A stretch of DNA of 59,692 bases from Acidobacteriota bacterium (GTDB lineage Bacteria > Acidobacteriota > Terriglobia > Acidiferrales > UBA7541), in assembly GCA_013289695.1 (NCBI GenBank), contig JABCZK010000028.1:1-59692 (forward strand), read 5' to 3'. The translations under genes and the position numbers were made by a program. The notes under the pieces were generated by a model. The model was not told the DNA's origin, did no database searches, and worked only from the letters and a program-made list of their open reading frames with translations. Shown here piece after piece: positions 18,012 through 24,092 of the stretch (positions within the stretch are counted from its first letter, which is position 1; each line of letters opens with the position of its first letter).

Positions 18012-20723
18012 ATGCCTCCCACAAACCGCAAGCGCCTGTTCCTGATTGACGCCATGGGCTACATCTTCCGCGCCTATTTCGCTCCCATGGACCGCCTGCA
18101 AACTTCCTCCGGCATCCCCACCAAAGTCCCCTACCTCTTCGCCACCATGATGCGCCGCCTGCTTTCGAACAAGGACCGCCTCCCCGACTACGTCGCCGTG
18201 GCCTTCGACGTTAGCGCGCCCACTTTTCGCGACAAGCTCTTCGCTGCCTACAAGGCCCAGCGCCCGCCTATGCCCGATGATCTTGCGGTGCAAATTCCCT
18301 TCGTGCGCCGCTATTGCGAAGCGATGCGCCTGCCCATCCTGGAATATCCCGGCTATGAAGCTGACGACGTCATCGGCACACTCGCGCGCCTCGCGTCCAA
18401 AAAAAATCTCGACGTGTTTATCGTCACCAGCGATAAGGACCTGCTGCAACTCGTCACCGAAAACGTCCTGGTCCTGAATCCCACCAAGGCTGACCTGCTC
18501 ATTGGCGAAAAAAAAGTCGAAGAGCTCATGGGCGTGCCGCCCTCCAAAGTTGCGGACGTTATGGCCCTGATGGGCGATTCGATTGACAATATTCCCGGCG
18601 CGCGCGATCCCAACGAAAAGGTCGCTCCCGGCGAACGCCGCAAGCCTGGCATCGGCGAAGTGGGCGCGCGACAGCTAATTCAGCAGTTCGGCAGCGCCGA
18701 AGAAACCTTAAAACGCGCGAGCGAAGTGAAACGCGCGAGCTATCGCGAAGCCCTGGAAAAATGCGGCGAGTTCGTCATTCTCAGCAAGAAGCTCGCGACG
18801 ATTCCGACGGACGCGCCCGTGGACCTCGATCTGGATGCGATGAAAGTCGGCGAGCCAGACGCTGCCGCTTTGCGCGAGCTTTACTCCGAATTGGGTTTCA
18901 CTTCTCTTCTGCGCGAACTCGCGCCATTGGCCGACGCTCAGCAGACGGACTACGCGCCCATCGAGCAGCCTTCCGTATTTAAGAAATATCTCGACGCGAT
19001 TCCGCGCAGCCATGAAACCGCCGCTTGGCTCGCCCTTGATGCGCAGGACCAGGATGAAGAAGGTTTTGGCACACGCGTTCTCGCCGTCGAAGTTTCCACC
19101 AAACCAGGACACGCGCGCATCGCCGCCAACAACGTCGAAGACAAGACCCTCGCCGCCATGCAAGATTGGCTCGCCGATTCGAAGCATCCGAAAGTCGTCC
19201 ACGACCCGAAATTATTTCAATTGCTCGCGGCTCGCGCGGACCTTCGCGAAGGCACCGCCAAAGCCACGCCAAAGTCCGCAAAAAAATCAGCAGCTTCAGC
19301 CTCTGCGGGCTCGGTCCCCGGAATCCGCCACGCCACCATGCTCTATTCCTATCTGCTGCGCCCCACAACCGCGAATCACGAATTCGCCGAAGTCGTCCTG
19401 CGCCATCTGAATCGCACGCTCTCCGGCGCCCCCGGCGAACGCGCCGATTTTCTACTCCGCGTTGCGCCGGTCCTCCGCGCCGAAGTCGAAGCGCAAAGCC
19501 TCCTGGAACTCTACGAAAAAATCGATTTGCCGCTCGCCGCAGTTCTGGCGCGCATGGAATCCGCCGGCGTGCGCGTGGACCCCGTCGAACTGGAGCGCAT
19601 CTCCACCACTACGCTCGAGGAAATCGGTAAGCTGGAAAAATCCATCTACGGTCTCGCCGGGGTCGAGTTCAATATCAATTCACCGCAGCAACTCGCCGAA
19701 ATCCTCTTCGACAAACTAAAGCTGCAGCCGCCGCGCCGCAGCCGCGCCAAAGCGCGTTCCACCGCCGCCGACATCCTTGAAGAACTGGCAGCCGTTCACG
19801 AGTTGCCCAAGAAAATCATCGAATACCGCGAACTCGCCAAGCTCAAATCCACTTATTCCGACGTGCTGCCGCGCCTGATCCATCCCATCTCCGGCCGCCT
19901 GCACACGCGCTTCTCGCAAACCGGCACCGCGACGGGCCGCCTCAGCTCGTCCAATCCAAATCTGCAAAATATTCCCATCCGCACGGAGCTTGGCCGCGAA
20001 ATTCGCGCCGCCTTCGTCGCCGCGCCAGGCTTTCAACTTCTTTCGGCGGATTACTCGCAGATCGAGCTGCGCATTCTCGCGCATCTCTCCGGCGATCCTG
20101 TTCTCATCGAAGCTTTCCGTCGTGGGGAGGACATCCACTCGCGCACCGCGCAGGAAGTTTTCGACGTTGCGCCCTTCGCGCAAACCCGCGAACATCGCCG
20201 CGTGGCTAAAGTCATCAATTTCGGTGTGATTTATGGCCTTTCCGCGTTCGGCCTGGCCCAGCAGCTCGGCATTGACCAAAAAGAAGCCGCGCAATTCATC
20301 GCCAAATATTTCGAACGCTATCGCGGCGTGAAGGATTTTCTCGACCGCCAGATCGCCGCAACGCGCCAGTCCGGCGTCACTAGGACTCTGTTCGGCCGCA
20401 TCCGCCAGATCCCCGAAATCAATTCGCCGCAGCCCAACATGCGCAATTTCGCCGAGCGCACCGCCATGAATACACCCATGCAAGGCGCCGCCGCCGATCT
20501 CATCAAGCTCGCCATGATCGAACTCGACCGCCGCCTGCCCCAAGAAAATTTCCAATCGCAAATGATCCTGCAGGTCCACGATGAACTGCTCTTCGAAGGC
20601 CCCGAAGAAGAAGTTTCCAGCCTCACCAAACTCGTTAAAGAAGTAATGGAAGGCATCTACAAGCTAAGCGTCCCACTAGTTGCCGACACCAAAGTAGGCC
20701 CCAACTGGCGCGACATGAAATAG
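18012..20723 (+). CDS. polA: DNA polymerase I
   Basis: A 903-residue polymerase counted from ATG 18012 (MPPTNRKRLFLIDAMGYIFRAYF); the frame is open further upstream but that part is not family-like. The 5' nuclease domain (1-310) has FDVSAPTFRDKLFAAYK, YEADDVIGT, TSDKDLLQLV and a DNIPG…GIGEVGA helix-hairpin-helix interrupted by about 17 extra residues. The middle 3'-5' exonuclease domain looks inactive: the DxE of motif I reads DAQ, and the motif II and III carboxylates are missing. The polymerase domain has motif A SADYSQIELR, motif B RRVAKVINFGVIYG and motif C QVHDELLFE. It serves in Okazaki fragment processing and repair. An extended -10 (TGCTATACT, ending 17977) lies upstream. Confidence 0.95.
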   Translation: MPPTNRKRLFLIDAMGYIFRAYFAPMDRLQTSSGIPTKVPYLFATMMRRLLSNKDRLPDYVAVAFDVSAPTFRDKLFAAYKAQRPPMPDDLAVQIPFVRRYCEAMRLPILEYPGYEADDVIGTLARLASKKNLDVFIVTSDKDLLQLVTENVLVLNPTKADLLIGEKKVEELMGVPPSKVADVMALMGDSIDNIPGARDPNEKVAPGERRKPGIGEVGARQLIQQFGSAEETLKRASEVKRASYREALEKCGEFVILSKKLATIPTDAPVDLDLDAMKVGEPDAAALRELYSELGFTSLLRELAPLADAQQTDYAPIEQPSVFKKYLDAIPRSHETAAWLALDAQDQDEEGFGTRVLAVEVSTKPGHARIAANNVEDKTLAAMQDWLADSKHPKVVHDPKLFQLLAARADLREGTAKATPKSAKKSAASASAGSVPGIRHATMLYSYLLRPTTANHEFAEVVLRHLNRTLSGAPGERADFLLRVAPVLRAEVEAQSLLELYEKIDLPLAAVLARMESAGVRVDPVELERISTTTLEEIGKLEKSIYGLAGVEFNINSPQQLAEILFDKLKLQPPRRSRAKARSTAADILEELAAVHELPKKIIEYRELAKLKSTYSDVLPRLIHPISGRLHTRFSQTGTATGRLSSSNPNLQNIPIRTELGREIRAAFVAAPGFQLLSADYSQIELRILAHLSGDPVLIEAFRRGEDIHSRTAQEVFDVAPFAQTREHRRVAKVINFGVIYGLSAFGLAQQLGIDQKEAAQFIAKYFERYRGVKDFLDRQIAATRQSGVTRTLFGRIRQIPEINSPQPNMRNFAERTAMNTPMQGAAADLIKLAMIELDRRLPQENFQSQMILQVHDELLFEGPEEEVSSLTKLVKEVMEGIYKLSVPLVADTKVGPNWRDMK

Positions 20724-20733
20724 CAACTGTAGC

Positions 20734-20750
20734 GCCGGCGTCGCGCCGGC
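20734..20750 (+). terminator. GC-rich hairpin after polA
   Basis: GCCGGCG (20734-20740), loop TCG, CGCCGGC (20744-20750), followed by the weakly T-rich TGTTTGCCTTTCT. It is ten bases past the polA stop. It may be a terminator or a copy of a dispersed GC-rich palindrome. Confidence 0.45.
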
Positions 20751-20756
20751 TGTTTG

Positions 20757-20850
20757 CCTTTCTCCGCACACTCCGCGTCGCTGTGGTTCGGCTTCTTTGA
20801 ATGCGCCTCTGTGCCCTCTGTCTTCCTCAGTGTTCTCTGTGTTATGTTTT
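20757..20850. repeat. periodic CTCTGTG-type interspersed repeat fragment
   Basis: The plus strand repeats variants of a CTCTGTG/CCTCAGTG word about every 9-12 bases (CCTCTGTGCCCTCTGTCTTC, CTCAGTGTTCTCTGTGTT). Read on the other strand it gives a low-complexity peptide rich in T, E and K (RTLRKTEGTEAH). Stretches of this kind occur scattered between genes in many soil and sediment bacteria and are usually mis-called as small genes. Identification is by resemblance only. Confidence 0.4.
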
Positions 20851-20885
20851 TGCTTTGGAATCTATGCTGCAGAAGAGGTGAAATC

Positions 20886-21266
20886 ATGAGCCACCCCAAT
20901 CATCCCGAAGGTTTTCTTCGCCTGGTAGCCGATGCCAAAAAACGCATCAAAGAAGAAGACGTCCAAGCCACCAAGAAAAAACTCGACGCCGGCGAAAAAA
21001 TGATCCTGGTAGACACGCGCGAGGAAAGCGAATGGGCCCGCGGCCACATTCCGAACGCCCTGCATCTCGGCAAAGGCATTATCGAGCGCGACATCGAAAA
21101 AGCCATCCCCGACAAATCCGCCACCATCGTTCTCTACTGCGGCGGCGGTTTCCGCTCCGCCCTAGCGGCCGACAATCTGCAAAAAATGGGCTACAGCAAC
21201 GTAATCTCTATGGACGGCGGCTGGCGCGGCTGGACCGAAGCCGGCTTCCCCGTTATCAAGGATTAA
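20886..21266 (+). CDS. rhodanese-like domain protein
   Basis: A 126-residue single-domain cytosolic rhodanese. The entrance signature is ILVDTREESEWARGHIPNALHL. The active-site loop is YCGGGFRSA, with the persulfide-forming cysteine followed by a GGGFRS loop, and the end signature is VISMDGGWRGWTEAGFPV. An amphipathic N-terminal helix (GFLRLVADAKKRIKEED) precedes the domain. The start at ATG 20886 is supported by AGAGGTG; the frame is open further upstream through an interspersed repeat, which I exclude. It probably handles sulfane sulfur transfer, with unknown acceptor. Confidence 0.88.
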   Translation: MSHPNHPEGFLRLVADAKKRIKEEDVQATKKKLDAGEKMILVDTREESEWARGHIPNALHLGKGIIERDIEKAIPDKSATIVLYCGGGFRSALAADNLQKMGYSNVISMDGGWRGWTEAGFPVIKD

Positions 21267-21307
21267 AAGGATTGAATTTATCGCGTGAGTGACTCAGCGG
21301 GAAGAAT

Positions 21308-21334
21308 TTGGCTGGGGCGGTTGGACTCGAACCA
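21308..21334. repeat. att-like direct repeat, left copy
   Basis: A 27-base exact copy of the 3' end of the tRNA-Asn gene at 23526-23601, beginning TTGGCTGGGGCGG and ending GACTCGAACCA. The match stops abruptly within the T-arm region, and the rest of the tRNA is absent. This marks the distal boundary of the island. Confidence 0.75.
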
Positions 21335-21799
21335 CAAGCAGCGTTGAAACAATATAAGTTGTTGATTCTACTTAAGGCGAAAAACGCCACAAGTTGCCGA
21401 TTCGCTCTATCGTGCACAAGTACGCGATTATCTCGCGGCGACTGGAGCGCTGCTCGGGCTTGTCGTGTTTCTAACATCTAAATTAGTTGAGCGGATTTCG
21501 ATTTGAGCCCGGGCACCGGAAAGCCCGTCCACTTTGTCCGAGCAGCTTCATTCAATCGTCCGTCCCCGGAAGCCGTCGACGCCGGACTCGGCGACAGGAT
21601 CGCAGTTTCATTCCGCGGCATTGTCACGGAGCTGGTTGGGGTCGCAATTGCTAAATCATCATTGCCCGCGTCGGAGCAAAACAAGGCCCAGGACTATGGT
21701 TTCTTGTCTTGCTCAGACGCAGTCTTCAATTGCTGACGTCACCGCTCGCCGTAAATGCTTATATCCTATGCTTTGCAGATTGCCTATTGGGCAATTTTC
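21335..21799. other. island interior left of abiE, no assignable gene
   Basis: About 465 bases without a recognisable gene. A plus-strand open stretch around 21395-21505 reads ADSLYRAQVRDYLAATGALL and then a hydrophobic run, ending in TGA; it could be the tail of a lost membrane protein gene. A TTG-initiated frame at 21503-21736 has no family features. Neither is supported well enough to call. Confidence 0.3.
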
Positions 21800-21828
21800 T
21801 TGACATACAATATAACATTGCTTATACT
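21800..21828 (+). promoter_or_regulatory. consensus sigma70 promoter of abiE
   Basis: TTGACA (21800-21805) and TATACT (21823-21828) are separated by exactly 17 bases, an almost perfect vegetative promoter. It lies about 80 bases ahead of the abiEi start. The surrounding DNA is AT-rich compared with the rest of the window, in keeping with acquired DNA. Confidence 0.75.
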
Positions 21829-21879
21829 GCATGCATCATTCTTTGCCTTATAGGCTATCCATTGAGCATACAGTATAAC
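21804..21879 (+). promoter_or_regulatory. three-copy operator-like repeat at the abiE promoter
   Basis: CATACAATATAAC (21804-21816, overlapping the -35 box and spacer) and CATACAGTATAAC (21867-21879) are direct repeats differing at one base. CTTATACTGCATG (21821-21833, covering the -10 box) matches the reverse complement of the second copy at 11 of 13 positions. AbiEi antitoxins are known to bind repeats in their own promoter and repress it; these repeats are the natural candidates here. Confidence 0.6.
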
Positions 21880-21906
21880 TCGAATCTGAGAACGTCCCGG
21901 AGTCAA

Positions 21907-22698
21907 ATGGCCAAGCTCTTGATGGCTCTGTACGATTGTGGCCAAACGACATTTACGAGCGCTGACGCTTCTCGAATCACGGGCTTGAAACCGCCGCTCG
22001 CGAGCAGCCTTCTTCATAAAGCTGCCAAGCGGGGTCTCGTGTCCCGGCTGAAACGCGGTCTCTTCGCCATCGTTCCCCCTGAGCTCGGGACCTCGGTCGA
22101 GTATTCCGGAAATCCCTATTTGGTCTCGCGCTATCTGGTTGGCTCCGCTCCCTACTATCTCTCTCATGCATCCGCCATGGAACTCCATCGCATGGTGACT
22201 CAACCGCAATTTACCGTCTTCGTTTCCAGTACCAAGCGCATACCGAACCAGACGCTGCATGGAACCAAATTCCGCTTTGTTCTGCTGAAACGCGCGCATT
22301 TCTTTGGCACGATGAAACACTGGGTCACAAAACCGGAATCGATTGAAATCAGCGACCTCGAACGAACTGTCATCGACGGACTGCGCCGGCCAGAATACTG
22401 CGGCGGCGTGACTGACGTCGCGAAAGGCCTCTCGATGCGTCGCGCCGACATGAACGTCCAGAAACTGCTCGACTATGCCACGCGCCTTAACATCGGCTCC
22501 GTCAAGCGCCGTGTAGGCTATTTGCTCGAATTGTTCGGCATGGCCCCCGAACAGCAACTGCAAGCTTTTCGGAAATCCTTGACGGCGACCTACGTTCCGC
22601 TCGATCCTCTCCTTCCGCGCGAAGGACCCCACCTCGCTAAGTGGCGACTCCAGATCAATGTTTCGCCCGAAGAAATACAAGCGGCCAGGATCAGCTAA
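21907..22698 (+). CDS. abiEi: AbiEi-type antitoxin/transcriptional regulator (type IV TA)
   Basis: A 263-residue protein counted from ATG 21907 (MAKLLMALYDCGQTTFTSAD), preceded by GGAG. Residues about 1-60 form the winged helix-turn-helix typical of AbiEi (ASRITGLKPPLASSLLHKAAKRGLVSRLKRGLFAIVP). The rest is the AbiEi C-terminal antitoxin domain (PYYLSHASAMELHRMV, ISDLERTVIDGLRRPEYCGGVTDVAKGL). In the family it represses its own operon and counteracts the AbiEii nucleotidyltransferase without direct binding. Upstream reading through 21709 is open but contains the promoter, so it is not coding. The partner gene follows after 57 bases, in the same frame. Confidence 0.88.
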   Translation: MAKLLMALYDCGQTTFTSADASRITGLKPPLASSLLHKAAKRGLVSRLKRGLFAIVPPELGTSVEYSGNPYLVSRYLVGSAPYYLSHASAMELHRMVTQPQFTVFVSSTKRIPNQTLHGTKFRFVLLKRAHFFGTMKHWVTKPESIEISDLERTVIDGLRRPEYCGGVTDVAKGLSMRRADMNVQKLLDYATRLNIGSVKRRVGYLLELFGMAPEQQLQAFRKSLTATYVPLDPLLPREGPHLAKWRLQINVSPEEIQAARIS

Positions 22699-22755
22699 GC
22701 GATCCCGCAAAGAAGCATTTCACTCCTTTCCAACCGCCTCGCCGCGGGCGGCGAC

Positions 22756-23160
22756 ATGCGCATTCGAGAAGCTGTACTCGAACGGGACTATTGCCTCGCC
22801 TGGTTTTTGTGCGGCCTCGCTGAATCCGACTTGAAGCCGGTCCTGGCTTTCAAGGGAGGGACGGCGTTGAAGCGCTGCTACTTTGGCGATTATCGCTTTT
22901 CCGAAGATCTCGACTTTACGGTGCGAGAGGCGCTATCTTTCCAGGAAATTCGCGCGCGCCTTGAACGCGTGTATGCTGCTGTTCAAGAACAGTCCGGTGT
23001 CGCCTTCGCCTTCGACCGCGAGGATCCTCGGGCGCACGTCAACAGCCATACCTTCTATCAGAGATACACCGGACCGTTACCCAGAGGCAGTGACGTCAAA
23101 GTGGACATCACCATAAACGAGCTCCTGGTATTCCCAGTGGAGGAAGCAGAAGCCGACTAG
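22756..23160 (+). CDS. abiEii: AbiEii/AbiGii-type nucleotidyltransferase toxin, 3'-truncated
   Basis: 134 residues matching only the N-terminal half of AbiEii toxins, which are normally about 250-300 residues. Present are the approach IREAVLERDYCLAWFL, the nucleotidyltransferase motif AFKGGTALKRCYF with the YRFSEDLDFT metal-binding motif, and KVDITINELLVFP. The C-terminal helical half is missing: the frame ends in TAG and no other frame continues the family. Family-like sequence begins about 13 codons before ATG 22756 without another standard start, so the start is uncertain too. It is probably inactive, leaving AbiEi as an orphan antitoxin. Confidence 0.8.
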   Translation: MRIREAVLERDYCLAWFLCGLAESDLKPVLAFKGGTALKRCYFGDYRFSEDLDFTVREALSFQEIRARLERVYAAVQEQSGVAFAFDREDPRAHVNSHTFYQRYTGPLPRGSDVKVDITINELLVFPVEEAEAD

Positions 23161-23197
23161 CTCGGACTCCCGCAGTTTCACTCCCGGTCGTGACTAT

Positions 23198-23410
23198 CCG
23201 GGCTTACACGGGAAGGTCGTAGACTGGGTCGAACACAGATTTGAGGAAGGCCTCTTGTATCTCCACGTTCGGTTTACCGACAAGACTGAGCTTTGCTGGC
23301 GGATCAGCACGCGCATGACGATCGAGGAAGCCGACCTTAGCAACTGGAAATCCGGCGACTTTGACCAGCTTTGCGTCTTCGTTAGCGACGAGCGCGACGG
23401 GAGCAGCTGA
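23198..23410 (+). pseudogene. 5'-truncated remnant of an unrelated small gene
   Basis: In a frame different from abiEii, codons up to the TGA at 23408-23410 read a well-formed protein end: LHGKVVDWVEHRFEEGLLYL, then HVRFTDKTELCWRISTRM, TIEEADLSNWKSGDF and DQLCVFVSDERDGSS. Composition and amphipathic pattern look like a real soluble protein. No ATG, GTG or TTG start precedes it before an in-frame stop at 23114, so the 5' end has been lost. The junction with abiEii at about 23145-23200 looks like a deletion scar. I do not recognise the family. Confidence 0.55.
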
Positions 23411-23524
23411 TGCACCGCAACATCGCGCGCGCCTATAATTGTCTCCAGGATGAGCACCACCGTATCCGTATTGCTTCCGTCAAGATCCTCTCTCGAAACG
23501 ACAAGGCCATAGAACGAGCAAAGG

Positions 23525-23551
23525 TTGGCTGGGGCGGTTGGACTCGAACCA
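23525..23551. repeat. att-like direct repeat, tRNA copy
   Basis: The 27-base sequence that recurs at 21308-21334. Here it is the functional 3' end of tRNA-Asn on the minus strand plus one flanking base. Integration at this point keeps the tRNA intact. Confidence 0.75.
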
Positions 23552-23601
23552 ACACCGTCCTCATTAACAGTGAGGTGTCCTACCAATTGGACCACGCCCC
23601 A
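23526..23601 (-). tRNA. tRNA-Asn (GTT)
   Basis: A complete cloverleaf of 76 bases including an encoded CCA. The acceptor stem is TGGGGCG/CGCCCCA with discriminator G. The D-arm is GTCC-AATTGGTA-GGAC. The anticodon arm is CCTCA-CTGTTAA-TGAGG with anticodon GTT. The T-arm is GTTGG-TTCGAGT-CCAAC. It is the integration target of the neighbouring mini-island. Confidence 0.95.
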
Positions 23602-23992
23602 GCCGTTCCTCGATTGTAAACGCGAATGGAATTTTCCTTCTCACGCATTTCTATTATATTGATTAGATTTCGCTGAAAATCGCAATCGTAGCTACGAAGC
23701 AGCACCAACAGAATGAAGACGCTCCCGCCTATATAGGCCTGTAGGAAAATTATGAATGTGACGGGAGAGGCCGAGGGAAGGAAGCCGGCCCAGCCCTCAA
23801 TCCCCTAAAGGGATCCTCGGCTTTCCTTCCCTCTGACGGCCCTACCCATCGCACGCCGAGAACCAAACTCATCCTGCTGAAAACAAAGGCCTTTCGATTT
23901 TCGCCCCCGAGTAAAAAATCCAAGCTACAGGGCAAAATTTCCCCCTCGCCGAATCCGCTCCCTCATGAATTCAACCTACCTTCGCCTGATCC
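23602..23992. other. intergenic region between tRNA-Asn and uvrA
   Basis: No gene supported. It contains the long hairpin at 23773-23833, listed separately, and AT-rich flanks. A minus-strand frame at 23750-23935 runs through the hairpin and is best explained by the repeat, not by a protein. Confidence 0.4.
23773..23833. repeat. long nested hairpin element
   Basis: GAGGGAAGGAAGCC (23773-23786) pairs with GGCTTTCCTTCCCTC (23819-23833), with a single bulged base. Inside, ATCCC-CTAAA-GGGAT forms a second small stem. The whole is a roughly 60-base structure standing alone between a tRNA and uvrA. It looks like a dispersed palindromic element or a structured RNA; there is no T-run for termination. 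Confidence 0.5.
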
Positions 23993-24022
23993 TTGACCGC
24001 GACTTGCTTGTCTTGCTATGCT
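23993..24022 (+). promoter_or_regulatory. possible uvrA promoter
   Basis: TTGACC (23993-23998) and TATGCT (24017-24022) with an 18-base spacer, about 70 bases upstream of the uvrA start. I see no SOS-box-like palindrome with confidence. Consensus match only. Confidence 0.4.
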
Positions 24023-24092
24023 GATAGATTACACTGGGCGCATTTTACCCGGTGTATGACGCCGCATCCTGTAGGGAGCATCCCATCCCAAA

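Larger units (their letters stand above)
21308..23551. mobile_element. tRNA-Asn-bounded mini genomic island carrying abiE
   Basis: A perfect 27-bp direct repeat brackets this 2.2-kb stretch. The right copy (23525-23551) is the 3' end of an intact tRNA-Asn gene, covering CCA, acceptor strand and most of the T-arm. The left copy (21308-21334) is an isolated duplicate with no tRNA attached. This is the usual footprint of site-specific integration at a tRNA 3' end. Inside are abiEi, a shortened abiEii and a gene fragment. No integrase is recognisable, so it is either a deletion remnant or an element mobilised in trans. Confidence 0.7.

Noticed and set aside
21308..21334. Second tRNA-Asn gene
   Set aside because: Only the last 27 bases are present; the anticodon and D arms are missing, so it is an attachment-site copy.
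23750..23935. 61-residue minus-strand frame
   Set aside because: It runs through the nested hairpin element; the open frame is a by-product of the repeat.
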